DNA from: Nostoc sp. KVJ20
Lineage (GTDB): Bacteria; Cyanobacteriota; Cyanobacteriia; Cyanobacteriales; Nostocaceae
Direction of reading: 5' to 3'
Assembly (NCBI RefSeq): GCF_001712795.1
Contig: NZ_KV757543.1
Location: 1-58,502, forward strand
Length of the DNA stretch: 58,502 nt
Below the pieces are notes generated by a model that saw only the letters and a program-made list of their open reading frames with translations, searched no databases and was not told the DNA's origin. Position numbers and translations under genes: made by a program. Positions 25,431-34,462 of this stretch are shown one piece after another. Each line of letters starts with the position of its first letter. Positions within the stretch are counted from its first letter, which is position 1.

Positions 25431-25452
25431 CAGGTAGTTGATACTTTTTGCC

Positions 25453-25671
25453 CTATGTTGGTGCTGTAAGACATTTGCACCTCCCGCTTTGGATAAGTTG
25501 ATCTAGATTCAGCCATCCAGCAATCGCTTCAAAAATACTTTCATGCTGCAATTTACTGCCGCCAAAACAATACATTCCCTCAAACGCAAATAGCACGATT
25601 ACTCTGCCTAAACCCTTGCTGGGTCGGCAATGCATCGCGCTATTAATGGTTGAGGAGAATCTGCTTATCAT
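25453..25671 (-). CDS. Small hypothetical protein
   Basis: Up to 72 aa; a start at 25635 (MHCRPSKGLGR) gives 60 aa. Rich in Gly and hydrophobic residues with four Cys; no clear signal peptide. It is followed by a strong terminator, and TGTAGTAT motifs lie upstream, so it is probably a real, regulated gene. Family not recognised. Confidence 0.5.
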   Translation of the reverse strand: MISRFSSTINSAMHCRPSKGLGRVIVLFAFEGMYCFGGSKLQHESIFEAIAGWLNLDQLIQSGRCKCLTAPT

Positions 25672-25809
25672 TGAAGGTTTGTAGTATTTGTAATTGAGAC
25701 TTATATTAATAATACAGTTGTAGTATGCGTTTGTCTACTCACAATTCTGGGGACGGGCGAACGCTGCGTGAATGCCTTGGCGGTAAAGGCTAAATTTGCA
25801 GATGGGGCA

Positions 25810-26238
25810 TCATTTTTTATCAGCACAACCTTCTAAAACCTTATTCCCCAGGATAAAAATTGCCGAGTATGGATACTCTTTATCTGACATACCATCGCTA
25901 CAGGCATCGACTTTTTTTATGATTAAGATATTGTTGCCTTTGCCTTGAAGTCGGTAAACTCGCACCAAGTCTGCGGGACGCGCCTCTGCTTTTAGAGGTG
26001 CAACGTAGGAGAAGGTTTGCTGTTTTGTGTCTGGCGAAGAGTAGACAATTCTCTTCTTGCTCACAGTAACACTCCAAAAGGGTTCTGTACCCCTAGCGAT
26101 GAATTCTTCACTACTTATAGTTTCTGCAACAACGAGACTATTGCTAGTAATAGATGATTCATTGGCAGTACTGCGACTGTTAGCTAGTAAGCTAGCGCCA
26201 AATAAGAGCAGAGTAACATAACAGATGAAACTTTTCAT
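25810..26238 (-). CDS. Secreted COG3650/MliC-like protein
   Basis: A 142-aa protein from the Met at 26238, which opens a signal peptide (MKSFICYVTLLLFGASLLANS). The mature part has ARGTEPFWSVTV and ends with CSDGMSDKEYPYSAIFIL plus GCA, the C-terminal block of the COG3650 family of periplasmic proteins related to lysozyme-inhibitor-type folds. Role unknown. An in-frame extension upstream is foreign, see 26239-26397. Confidence 0.7.
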   Translation of the reverse strand: MKSFICYVTLLLFGASLLANSRSTANESSITSNSLVVAETISSEEFIARGTEPFWSVTVSKKRIVYSSPDTKQQTFSYVAPLKAEARPADLVRVYRLQGKGNNILIIKKVDACSDGMSDKEYPYSAIFILGNKVLEGCADKK

Positions 26239-26397
26239 GTATCGAGGTATAGCTACTAATTTGCAATATTCTTGTATGTTATTGGACAATGGACTATCAC
26301 TACTATTACTCACGCCTGGGAAAACTTCCTCTCTTAGGTGAATTGCTTGCTCCAGGGTTGCTATCGATAATGATTCAATGTACATAACACTAGTCAC
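26239..26397 (-). pseudogene. N-terminal fragment of a GNAT-like acetyltransferase, fused in frame
   Basis: The 53 codons before the signal-peptide Met read SIATLEQAIHLREEVFPGVS, similar to the start of GNAT acetyltransferases, then lose similarity. It looks like a decayed gene start joined to the COG3650 gene by deletion. Confidence 0.4.
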
Positions 26398-26534
26398 TCA
26401 AGCTTAAAGTAACCATATCTATATCTAGGCTACTATCTCAATTAACTGTAAATTTTTCGGTGAGCAGGCAGATTTAAGTGGGAACCATTATTGCTGCCAT
26501 TCTCCCTCTTCATCCCGAAGAACTAATTCTAACC

Positions 26535-27056
26535 TTAGTTTTCATACCTAATTTGCTTTTCCTCTTTCAGTTTGTTTTTCCTAGTTGAGGATGGCACCAA
26601 ATCGAAACGAAATACGAGCAAGTCCTGAATCTGAATGCTGTTTTCGTAGCTTGGCTCAGGTAAATACCAAAAGTAGTCCTGACGCACATGATCCATCCGA
26701 AATCCGCACTTTTGATAAAAAGCAATGTTGGCGATACTTGAATTAGACGTGCCGACGAGTATCTGTCTCTTGCCGCGTTGCCTCGCCTCTTGAATCAACC
26801 AAGCAACGAACTCTTTACCTAAACCTTGCCTTTGAAACTCAGGGGCTATACCAAGTTCCATAATTTCGCAGGGGTCGCTGCGCCATTTCATGGTTGCTGC
26901 ACCAACCAAGTGTTCGCTGTCGTCCATGCGATATACAACATCGACGAGGTTAGCAAGTCCCCATCGCAGCGCACGCTCCGATTGTTCTGCCAACAGTAGT
27001 ATCGGAATCAGCGCTTCAAGTTCGTCGTCACGAGCTTGTCGAATAGCAATCGCCAT
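26535..27056 (-). CDS. GNAT family N-acetyltransferase
   Basis: A 173-aa protein. The acetyl-CoA site is IMELGIAPEFQRQGLGKEFV (about 65-84, the Q-R-x-G-x-G/A loop), followed by ANIAFYQKCGFR (about 108-119). The C-terminus (about 120-173) is a longer tail. It could acetylate a small amine or antibiotic; the substrate cannot be told. Confidence 0.85.
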   Translation of the reverse strand: MAIAIRQARDDELEALIPILLLAEQSERALRWGLANLVDVVYRMDDSEHLVGAATMKWRSDPCEIMELGIAPEFQRQGLGKEFVAWLIQEARQRGKRQILVGTSNSSIANIAFYQKCGFRMDHVRQDYFWYLPEPSYENSIQIQDLLVFRFDLVPSSTRKNKLKEEKQIRYEN

Positions 27057-27195
27057 TCATATTCCCCTTTAATCACAATTTATTTTTCAAAACTATAGTA
27101 CCAAGTCTAATTAATCGATATAAACCAGTTATATTGCTTGTTATTCTCGCAATGAAGAAGGAAGTATTTATTCTGTTGGTGGTGGAATTTATGTA

Positions 27196-27375
27196 ATGGG
27201 TCAAATCCGATTACAAGGTCGATACATTGGGCGGATATTTCACCCCTTGGGTTATGAGGGTAAAGATATTAGTGCTGCTGTTGAGTTCAAAACCCTTTGC
27301 AATCAAACATTTGCTGCTGCACGCAATGGCGGCTGGGCTGGTGGTGATACTGGCGGTTGGTTTGGAATCGAGTAA
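27196..27375 (+). CDS. Small Gly/Trp-rich hypothetical protein or C-terminal fragment
   Basis: A 59-aa frame from ATG: MGQIRLQGRYIGRIFHPLGY and a Gly/Trp-rich end GGWAGGDTGGWFGIE. The same frame is open upstream to about 27110 without an ATG (RNEEGSIYSVGGGIYV), so it may be the tail of a longer, eroded gene. A terminator follows at 27483. Confidence 0.4.
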   Translation: MGQIRLQGRYIGRIFHPLGYEGKDISAAVEFKTLCNQTFAAARNGGWAGGDTGGWFGIE

Positions 27376-27482
27376 TATCGTTTTTAATTTTCCGGAATCG
27401 CTAACTTTACTGTGGTAGTAACACACAGACAAGCAAATATAACGCACTTTCTATAATTAACCTTTGGGAATATACCCAACTC

Positions 27483-27507
27483 AAGCCTAGTCGTTATGAC
27501 TAGGCTT
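27483..27507. terminator. Bidirectional terminator
   Basis: AAGCCTAGTC-GTTAT-GACTAGGCTT then TTGAG: a perfect 10-bp stem. It lies between the small plus-strand gene and the HNH gene on the minus strand. Confidence 0.8.
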
Positions 27508-27552
27508 TTGAGTTTGAGTCTGTTACCCGAAGAGTTAAAGCAGGTATCGCAT

Positions 27553-27849
27553 TTACCACAACGATAACTGCCCCGGTGAAACATTAGACTTACCGCCTCT
27601 ATGGTATAAAAGGTGACAAGCACTACACAGAGCTATAAGGTTGCCTCTGTGATTATTTGCTGGATTTCTGTCCCAATGGTGTACCTGTAGCGTGTACACT
27701 CTACGTTTTGAGCGTGTAAGTTTTGCTGTGTTTTCTCCTGGGGGGATGCACTGTAACCCGCACTTTTGACAACGCCACTGGGCTTGTTGCTTAACTGAAG
27801 TGGCAAGTTCTGACCAATTGTCTGGGTACAGAGAATGGGTAAACGTCAT
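27553..27849 (-). CDS. Small HNH endonuclease
   Basis: A 98-aa protein. YPDNW near the start, WRCQKCGLQC (zinc pair), then LQVHHWDRNPANNHRGNLIALCSACHLLYH, which holds the HNH core (HH, N, CxxCH). This YPDNW-type is common in cyanobacteria. Ends 46 bp before a terminator. Confidence 0.85.
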   Translation of the reverse strand: MTFTHSLYPDNWSELATSVKQQAQWRCQKCGLQCIPPGENTAKLTRSKRRVYTLQVHHWDRNPANNHRGNLIALCSACHLLYHRGGKSNVSPGQLSLW

Positions 27850-27904
27850 CAGTGTAATTCAACTAAGGCTTGACCAATTGTAATGCGAATAGCAGTGCAA
27901 AAGC

Positions 27905-28111
27905 CTATTCTTCATCCTTATCGAAGGACACACAAGGACTATCAATTACAATTGCACTTTGGAATGAATTACAGAAAATGGCGGTTGAACAATTAACCCC
28001 AAACTCGTCAGGGTGAATGCACTGTATGGCTCCTTCTACATTGATATGAAAAGCACAGTCATTGCAAATAGTTTTAAATGGCAATGGTTGACAGTCGATT
28101 GAGTCGGACAT
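27905..28111 (-). CDS. Cysteine-rich small protein
   Basis: A 68-aa protein with seven Cys, including CNDCAFHINVEGAIQCIHP and CSTAIFC, which looks like a small metal site. Similar to the start of the 116-aa Cys-rich protein at 32625. Function unknown. Confidence 0.6.
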   Translation of the reverse strand: MSDSIDCQPLPFKTICNDCAFHINVEGAIQCIHPDEFGVNCSTAIFCNSFQSAIVIDSPCVSFDKDEE

Positions 28112-28312
28112 CAGCTAAGGAATGAGTTCGCTATCGGAGATGATGATAATATTTGAAATTTGCAGCATAACTTAATATATAGCGTTGGGCAATCGTCTGG
28201 TGGAGCAAGCTTATCGCCCTCATTAATCGAACTCTCCAAAAAAGTTAACCAAGAGAAAGCAACAAGGTGAAACAATAGTGTGAAACTCTTCATCTCTTCA
28301 TCCTACTTATCA

Positions 28313-28675
28313 ATGCTCAAATTTACACGCTTTCACTTCGCCATTATTAGCAGTGCGTTGCTTTCATTTACAATAAGTGCTGGTGTACCTGCTGCCAATG
28401 CCCAATCCCAACAATGTGAAGCTGAATCCGTTTCAATTTCCCGCAGTGGAAAAATAGCCACGGAAATTACATTTGTCAACCAGCGAAGCACACCAGTAAG
28501 ATTATATTGGCTTGATTACTCTGGTCAACGGAAGTTTTACGCCTTAATTGCTCCAAATAAGAGAATTACTCAAAGCACCTATGTAACTCATCCTTGGGTA
28601 ATTACTGGTACTAAAAACAACTGTCTGGGTGTTTATTATCCTGATGGACAACCGCGCATAGTAGAAATTCTCTAA
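28313..28675 (+). CDS. Secreted VHL-beta-domain protein
   Basis: A 120-aa protein. The start at 28313 opens a signal peptide ending ...GVPAANA; a GTG at 28280 would add 11 residues. The mature part reads TEITFVNQRSTPVRLYWLDY, then G....Y..I.P......STYVTHPWVITG, which is the beta domain of the von Hippel-Lindau protein. Bacterial homologues exist but their partner is unknown; a periplasmic or extracellular location is expected. Confidence 0.75.
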   Translation: MLKFTRFHFAIISSALLSFTISAGVPAANAQSQQCEAESVSISRSGKIATEITFVNQRSTPVRLYWLDYSGQRKFYALIAPNKRITQSTYVTHPWVITGTKNNCLGVYYPDGQPRIVEIL

Positions 28676-28784
28676 CGCCCCAAAGCGATGCAAAAGGCAG
28701 CAAGCTACGCACTCCCTCTACTCATCATCATCTGGCAAATACAAAGCGCTGCTATCAGTTGGTCTAGCATGGAGATACATTTCC

Positions 28785-29981
28785 TCAAAATCTCGGCAGC
28801 ACTGTACCGGTTCCCGCATCCTTCTTCACTCTTACATACCCCTTGGTAGTATCGCTCTTGCTATGTCCCAACTGGTCTTGCACCTGAAAAAGCGGTTTAC
28901 TCTCCACCGCCCTCGTTGCATGAGAATGCCTTAGCCAGTGACACGAAAACTTCACCTTCGCCACCTCAGATATATCCTGAATCAACTTTTTAATTGCCCG
29001 ATCGCTCAACGGCAACCCCCTTTTTGCTGGGTCAGGTGAGATATTGGCAAACACGGGCATCTTATCACTAGCCATCCCCCGGTACTTTTTGAGAACGAGC
29101 GAAGTCTGATGGTCTAAGCCAATCTCGCGGTACTTGCCACCTTTGCCTCGGAACTTAATCGTATAGTATCCCCGGTTTCTATCCTCTGGTGTCGGGTCGG
29201 GATACCACTGGAAATTATGCCAATATAACCCCGGATAATCTTCCTTGGGTTGGCCCGGTTCATCACCTGGAACCGTCACGCGACCCACTTCACCAACCCG
29301 CATCCCACTGTAAAAAATCAAACTAAAAACTAGCCAATACTTACCCCCCAACTGCTTGGCTGCATCAGCTAGCTTCTTCATCTCGAAATCTTCTAGATAT
29401 CGCTCTGCCTTCGGTAAATTACTGAAATTGTCGTAATTTATACTACTTGCTATATTCCGCAAAAAATAGCCAATACTCTCCCCGCTCCCATAGCTCCACA
29501 GCGATCGCAATATCAGCACTCGGTTACTTTTAGTATAAGGGGAAACCTCACCCCAGGAAGCAATAAATTCTAGTAACAATGGTTGCTGTAGCAATCTTAA
29601 ATCAGGTATACCTTGATTCCGTACCCAATCAAGCAATTTTTGACCAAATCGGTAGTATTTTCGTTTAGTTTGTTCGCGGTTTTGGCTTCCAGCCCAAGCC
29701 AAAATTAACTCCTCATCATTAGCAACCGCAGGCGTGCGGTAATAATATTGCCGAATTACCTCCTCTACCAATTCTGGAGTTACTTGAGCATTAGTGTTTT
29801 TAATTACACTTGGTTGGGGAGTAGCAGGCAGAATTTCTACAGAGCCAATCTCAATATTAGTAACATCCATCTGGTCTTTAGGGTTACGCGACCATAAAAA
29901 TATAGCTTCCTGGAAGTGCTGTTTCAGGAAGCTTTTATATTCTACGACAACGCAGTGGATGTGCTTAACTGCTTGCTCCAT
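28785..29981 (-). CDS. Tyrosine recombinase / integrase
   Basis: A 398-aa protein. N-terminal SAM-like core-binding domain (about 95-190), catalytic domain after that: Arg in SGMRVGEV (about 226-233), Lys in KFRGKGGKYREI, HWLRHSHATRA (H-x-x-R), LGHS, and the nucleophile Tyr in TTKGYVRV (about 382-389). All catalytic residues are present. It could resolve replicon multimers or move cassettes. No attachment site is evident nearby. Confidence 0.88.
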   Translation of the reverse strand: MEQAVKHIHCVVVEYKSFLKQHFQEAIFLWSRNPKDQMDVTNIEIGSVEILPATPQPSVIKNTNAQVTPELVEEVIRQYYYRTPAVANDEELILAWAGSQNREQTKRKYYRFGQKLLDWVRNQGIPDLRLLQQPLLLEFIASWGEVSPYTKSNRVLILRSLWSYGSGESIGYFLRNIASSINYDNFSNLPKAERYLEDFEMKKLADAAKQLGGKYWLVFSLIFYSGMRVGEVGRVTVPGDEPGQPKEDYPGLYWHNFQWYPDPTPEDRNRGYYTIKFRGKGGKYREIGLDHQTSLVLKKYRGMASDKMPVFANISPDPAKRGLPLSDRAIKKLIQDISEVAKVKFSCHWLRHSHATRAVESKPLFQVQDQLGHSKSDTTKGYVRVKKDAGTGTVLPRF

Positions 29982-30043
29982 TATTTGTGGTCAAGCAACA
30001 CCCCGTTTTTTGTGTTCAAGCTGTAGCATTTAGGCACTTGAAA

Positions 30044-30559
30044 TTATTTCACTGGATGGTACAGCCCATCTTTTGGATTCCATTCCCAACCGATGCCCCT
30101 GGGGTCGCGGTTACGAGTCCAACTGATAAATTCTTTGGTAGTGAGTTTTTCTCGTTCCGGTGCGAGGCTCGACGGACTTAAACCTAGTCGCGGTGCTAGA
30201 TTTTCAGGAGGCAATGCTTGCAGTTCAACTAGGGTTTGTTGGTATGGGTTAGCTTGTCTTCTTTGTTTGGGTTGACTGTTGTATCTATTTGATGAAATAG
30301 CCCGTTCGATGAGTTCCAGCTTTTTGGTCATTGCGTCGAGCTTGCTTTCTAGCTTCAACTCCAGCTGCAAAACTAATTTACTGCTTGGGGTAACATCGAT
30401 ATCAATATTGCTATCAAACGTGGATATCAATTCTTCTAAGCCTTGCAGCAAGGCAATTGTATGCCCTTGGCGATGCAGCCGCGATAGTTCTCTGACTACT
30501 GGAATTAGGGCAGTAGGAACGCGAATCATTTCGCTTGGTGGGAACTTTTGTTGAGTCAT
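30044..30559 (-). CDS. Hypothetical protein with central coiled coil
   Basis: A 171-aa protein. The N-terminal part (PPSEMIRVPTALIPVVRELS) looks like an RHH/antitoxin-type start, a coiled coil follows at about 60-90, and the C-terminus has RGIGWEWNPKDGLYHPVK. Proteins with this layout are common on cyanobacterial plasmids next to integrases; function unknown. Upstream of the integrase on the same strand. Confidence 0.6.
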   Translation of the reverse strand: MTQQKFPPSEMIRVPTALIPVVRELSRLHRQGHTIALLQGLEELISTFDSNIDIDVTPSSKLVLQLELKLESKLDAMTKKLELIERAISSNRYNSQPKQRRQANPYQQTLVELQALPPENLAPRLGLSPSSLAPEREKLTTKEFISWTRNRDPRGIGWEWNPKDGLYHPVK

Positions 30560-30753
30560 TTGATATCAATTTTGATAGCAATGAAATAATTGTAGAGCCA
30601 AAGCGTTGCTTGCCGCCGTTAGGCATCGCCCACAAGAATTTTCTTAGAGGAAACGTGATGCCTACGGCAGCAAGCTACGCTTGTAGACAAAAACTGGACA
30701 TCCCCTTAAAAATGGTGATGATTAATTTAATCTGCAATCTTTTTCTAAAATTT

Positions 30754-31617
30754 ATGCGTTTAATCAAACGTTTTCAGGGTTTAGCTGTTGCCACTGCGTT
30801 AATTGCTCTGTTGGGATGTTCGCCAGCGCAAACCCAGGTGCCAACACCGACAATAGAAAAACCATTACAGCCAACACCGATTTTACCTACCTCAATAAGC
30901 CCTCACCTGCTTTTGGGAAATCCCAGCAGTGCAACTCCCACAAAGCTTACGCCTGATAATTACCTCATGGTAAAAAATCAGTATGCGCTCTCTTACAGTA
31001 ATACTAAAGGAACTGCCAACTGGGTAGCTTGGCAGTTAAATAAAACCTGGCTTGGCGATGCTGAACGCCAAAATAACTTTCGCCCTGACAGCACACTACC
31101 TGCTGCTTGGGTGCGGATAACTCCCAGTGCTTACACAGGCTCAGGTTACGACCGAGGCCATATTGCACCATCGGGCGATCGCACCAAAACGGTAGAGGAT
31201 AATTCCTCAACTTTCCTGATGACCAACATGATGCCGCAGACACCCGATAACAATAGAAATACGTGGGGGAATCTAGAAGACTATTGCCGATATTTGGTAA
31301 GCCAGGGAAAAGAACTTTACATTGTTGCAGGCCCTTTTGGCAGTCAAGGCGAACCCCTAAAAGGTAAGGTGACGGTTCCTCAGACAACTTGGAAAATTGT
31401 TGTCGTACTAGACAACCCCGGCGCTGGGCTTGATGGTATTACTGCAAGCACCCGTGTCATCGCGGTGAACATCCCTAACCAGGAAGAATTAAATAATGAT
31501 TGGAGAGCTTATAAAGTAAGTGTTGATGAATTAGAAAAACTCACAAGCTATGATTTTCTCTCTAATGTTTCGCCAAATATTCAAGAAGTTATTGAAAGCA
31601 AGGTAGATAGTCCTTAA
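30754..31617 (+). CDS. nucA: NucA-type DNA/RNA non-specific endonuclease, lipoprotein
   Basis: A 287-aa protein from ATG at 30754; earlier in-frame ATGs exist. The N-terminus is a lipoprotein signal with LLGCS. The nuclease domain has YDRGHIAPSGDRT (about 131-143; DRGH holds the catalytic His), MTNMMPQTPDNNRNTWGNLE (metal-binding Asn) and LYIVAGPFG. This is the beta-beta-alpha-metal sugar-non-specific nuclease, as in Anabaena NucA. It degrades DNA and RNA outside the cytoplasm. The inhibitor gene nuiA lies tail to tail, 5 bp away. Confidence 0.9.
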   Translation: MRLIKRFQGLAVATALIALLGCSPAQTQVPTPTIEKPLQPTPILPTSISPHLLLGNPSSATPTKLTPDNYLMVKNQYALSYSNTKGTANWVAWQLNKTWLGDAERQNNFRPDSTLPAAWVRITPSAYTGSGYDRGHIAPSGDRTKTVEDNSSTFLMTNMMPQTPDNNRNTWGNLEDYCRYLVSQGKELYIVAGPFGSQGEPLKGKVTVPQTTWKIVVVLDNPGAGLDGITASTRVIAVNIPNQEELNNDWRAYKVSVDELEKLTSYDFLSNVSPNIQEVIESKVDSP

Positions 31618-31622
31618 GCAAG

Positions 31623-32027
31623 TCAAGTTTCTACAACTTGAGTGGAAATCCCCGCTAAATCACCTGTTGGGGTTTCACCAACAATATAAGCATCAATCTC
31701 TTTGGTGCCGAGGCGATACACCTGCAAATTACTCAGGTTTTCTTTAAGTGTCTGCACAAGAGTTTGAAAGCGTTTGACGGTTGCTTTCTCTTCTTCGCCG
31801 TGCCAATCTTCAGGAGTTGTGGACACTTGAAAAAAATCGTCAATCCCCACAATTTTAATGGGTGTGTCTTGAGAATGATTTGTTTGTTGTATAACTTTTT
31901 GGGGTGTTGCAGGTGTGATATCTTCCCAAAGAAAAACTTCAAACGGATACTCGGATTCGCTGATCATGAGTAAACCATTGGCTGCTGTACGAAGCTGGTC
32001 AATAATTTCTGAATTAGTTTTAGTCAT
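31623..32027 (-). CDS. nuiA: Nuclease A inhibitor
   Basis: A 134-aa protein from ATG at 32027 (MTKTNSEIIDQL); a longer frame to 32069 is unlikely. SESEYPFEVFLWE, TPEDWHGEEE and QVYRLGTKEIDAYIVGETP match NuiA of Anabaena, which binds NucA in a 1:1 complex and blocks its active site. Convergent with nucA, giving a nuclease-inhibitor pair. Confidence 0.92.
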   Translation of the reverse strand: MTKTNSEIIDQLRTAANGLLMISESEYPFEVFLWEDITPATPQKVIQQTNHSQDTPIKIVGIDDFFQVSTTPEDWHGEEEKATVKRFQTLVQTLKENLSNLQVYRLGTKEIDAYIVGETPTGDLAGISTQVVET

Positions 32028-32185
32028 ATAGAGAATAATACAGCGAACGCAATAAACTATATCATCCATCTATCTGCTTTTTAGGCAGTATTGGTGAGAT
32101 TTTTATTCATACCTGTTCTTTCTGAAGGTACAAGACAAATAACTAAAAATGGTGCATTTTAAAAGTAGTGTAAATATCGTAAATT

Positions 32186-32590
32186 ATGGACGCTGCCAAA
32201 CGCCTTGCTACTCTAAATCGAATTCGCAAACTCAGCCGATTGATGGATACATCAATACGTATCCCGCTAACGGGTTTTCGCATTGGAATAGACCCAATTA
32301 TCGGTTTGATTCCCGGTGCTGGTGATTTAATCAGTACAGCGTTTTCAGCTTACATCATATTTTTAGCTACCCGCTTCGGTATCCCACGCCAAGATTTAGC
32401 CAAAATGATTTTTAATGTTGGTTTAGAAACAGTAGTGGGTACTGTGCCTTTAGTAGGTGATTTATTTGATGCTTTCTATAAGTCCAACATTCGGAATTTA
32501 GCAATTTTAGAGCAACATTTGACAGTGGTTGAACCAAAACTTCAAGAAGTGTCTGATGAACTTTACTCTCGTGAGTTAAGCCAAGTTTAA
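32186..32590 (+). CDS. DUF4112 membrane protein
   Basis: A 134-aa protein. RIPLTGFRIGIDPIIGLIPG, then GDLISTAFSAYIIFLA, then VPLVGDLFDAFYKSN are the hallmark blocks of DUF4112, which has two or three membrane-associated segments. Function unknown. Confidence 0.85.
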   Translation: MDAAKRLATLNRIRKLSRLMDTSIRIPLTGFRIGIDPIIGLIPGAGDLISTAFSAYIIFLATRFGIPRQDLAKMIFNVGLETVVGTVPLVGDLFDAFYKSNIRNLAILEQHLTVVEPKLQEVSDELYSRELSQV

Positions 32591-32624
32591 GTAAGAAAGT
32601 AGATAGAGTTTTCCAGAAATTGCC

Positions 32625-32975
32625 CTACACAGTATCATCCATCCACCCACATTCCGGGCAATCCCAATGCACCCTTGAGGTGTAGTTGCGGTCAAACTCA
32701 TATCCGCATTGAGGGCATTTGCCAGTAAACATAGGATGGGTATCTAGCAGTTCTAGCTGTTGCTGTTGCGTCAATCGCTGCTGTGGTTGCAAAATTAGTT
32801 CGCCGTTGTAGTAGGTTGCCCCTTCCGGTTGCCATAGCTCCTCTACTTCAGCGTTGGAGTCAAGTCGAAAGTCCAAGCAGCTATCCCCCTGTGGCCCTGC
32901 TGGGTGAACGGCACAGACGAGGTGGGGATTGTGTGAGTAGAGGAGACAGCGATCGCACTCTGGGATTTTCGGCAT
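32625..32975 (-). CDS. Cysteine-rich zinc-ribbon protein
   Basis: A 116-aa protein. The N-terminus CDRCLLYSHNPHLVCAVHP resembles the 68-aa protein at 27905; the C-terminus is a zinc ribbon (CPQCGYEF ... CPECGW). A cyanobacterial family of unknown role. Confidence 0.7.
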   Translation of the reverse strand: MPKIPECDRCLLYSHNPHLVCAVHPAGPQGDSCLDFRLDSNAEVEELWQPEGATYYNGELILQPQQRLTQQQQLELLDTHPMFTGKCPQCGYEFDRNYTSRVHWDCPECGWMDDTV

Positions 32976-32978
32976 AGT

Positions 32979-33167
32979 ACTAGTTTAATTGCTACAGCTT
33001 TAACTCAGGTTCAAACTGAAGTTAGCGCGTGGTCGCAGCGTGTTTTGGATATGTCGGGATTGTTATCAGAACCAACGGTGATCTTAGCCAGTAATACTTT
33101 TTGCTTGATTGCGCCAGCCTATTTACCAAAGGTTGTGCATGAGCAAATCAAGAAGTGGATGACATGA
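32979..33167 (+). pseudogene. C-terminal remnant of an unidentified protein
   Basis: An open frame without ATG at its head reads TSLIATALTQVQTEVSAWSQ, then SEPTVILASNTFCLIAP and ends HEQIKKWMT. It looks like the end of a lost gene. Family not recognised. Confidence 0.35.
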
Positions 33168-33212
33168 TAAAGTACGCAAAATACTTTGATTATGAATGAC
33201 TGAGGAAAGATA

Positions 33213-33860
33213 GTGAGTACAACAGCAATTATTGTTGAGTTTTTAGTAATTGGTTCACTAGCACTTAGTACAGTTATATTTATTATTCTTACACTTCTGA
33301 AAATTAGTAATCTCGGCTTTTTATTAAAAATCCAAGACTTGTCATCTGCACTGATTGTAATATTAACTCTAGTTTCGTACTTCTTTGGTGCATTATTAAA
33401 TCACCTAAGTTTTCCGACATATTTATTCATAATAAAATCACTTAAATCAACAAATAAAAATAAAATGTTAATGTTTTTAGCGAATTTGAAAATTGTTAAT
33501 TATTTGTTGGAAGATGGGCAGTTCTGGCTAGACGATGGACAATTTAAATTGGACAAAATACGTTTTTTCATTTTCGAGAATGGTTCAATTAACCTTATAG
33601 AAAGACTTAAGTATACGCAAAGTTTATTGAGGTTATTTAAGGGTGTAGCTATAATTACACCATTATTTGGCATTAGTTTTTCTATTTGGTTGTTTACTTG
33701 TCTTAATCAACGAGTAACTGCTTTAATCCCAACAGGTCTTTGTTTAACCTTGTCTTTGCTATCAACAATTGCAGCCTTTATTCAGGATAAAGATTATCGA
33801 AGAGAGATGACAGCAGCGAATGAGATTATTCATGAGAAATTATATTTGAGTAAAAAGTAA
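33213..33860 (+). CDS. Membrane protein of unknown function
   Basis: A 215-aa protein with four membrane helices in two pairs (about 6-28, 42-62, 145-165, 172-192) and a charged central region with two near-repeats (FWLDDGQFKLD). GTG start. AT-rich compared with its neighbours, which fits recent transfer. Family not recognised. Confidence 0.6.
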   Translation: MSTTAIIVEFLVIGSLALSTVIFIILTLLKISNLGFLLKIQDLSSALIVILTLVSYFFGALLNHLSFPTYLFIIKSLKSTNKNKMLMFLANLKIVNYLLEDGQFWLDDGQFKLDKIRFFIFENGSINLIERLKYTQSLLRLFKGVAIITPLFGISFSIWLFTCLNQRVTALIPTGLCLTLSLLSTIAAFIQDKDYRREMTAANEIIHEKLYLSKK

Positions 33861-34126
33861 ACTCCTAACGCACAAAGGCAGGATTAGTTAAAAAAGCTCT
33901 TTTCAGTATCGTAGTTTACCGCCGCAGGCATCGCCCCAAGGTATTTACTTCTCAATTTCCTCTCTACAAGCGCCGTAGGCATCACTTGGACGGCATCGCA
34001 CTCTAACAAAAGAATAGCGCCCACCTAACTATAGGTAAGCGCTACTCTTTTAATTTAAATTCAGGGAGAAAATATAGTGAAATGAGTTCCCTGATTTTTA
34101 CTATTAATTGATTCCAATTTAATTGA

Positions 34127-34399
34127 TTACACAGCACTGCGACGATTTAGCAAGTTCCACAAGAAAACAGCGACAATTGCGCCAAGAACCGCTACTGCAA
34201 TACCAGGAATGCTGAGTGTGGGGGCGGCTAATGTCAAGGTTCCTGTACTGAAGAATACACCCAAACTACCACCAACAAAAGCACCGATAATTCCTAATAA
34301 GATTGTTCCGAGAATTCCGCCACCTTGATGACCGGGGTAGATAGCCTTTGCAATAGCACCAGCAATTAGACCTAAAACAATCCAAGCAAGAATATTCAT
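34127..34399 (-). CDS. GlsB/YeaQ/YmgE family membrane protein
   Basis: A 90-aa protein from ATG at 34399. Three membrane segments with glycine-rich turns: ILAWIVLGLIAGAIAKAIYPG, then GGGILGTILLGIIGAFVGG. The family (transglycosylase-associated/stress response) is small and widespread, with no fixed reaction. Confidence 0.88.
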   Translation of the reverse strand: MNILAWIVLGLIAGAIAKAIYPGHQGGGILGTILLGIIGAFVGGSLGVFFSTGTLTLAAPTLSIPGIAVAVLGAIVAVFLWNLLNRRSAV

Positions 34400-34462
34400 T
34401 GTTTTTATTTGATAAACGTTTTTTATGCGACAAATACACAATAGCAATCCAAACATTGACAT

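Noticed and set aside
27227..27418. 63-codon plus-strand frame overlapping 27196-27375
   Set aside because: The other frame has a more protein-like composition and extends upstream without stops; this one looks like chance.
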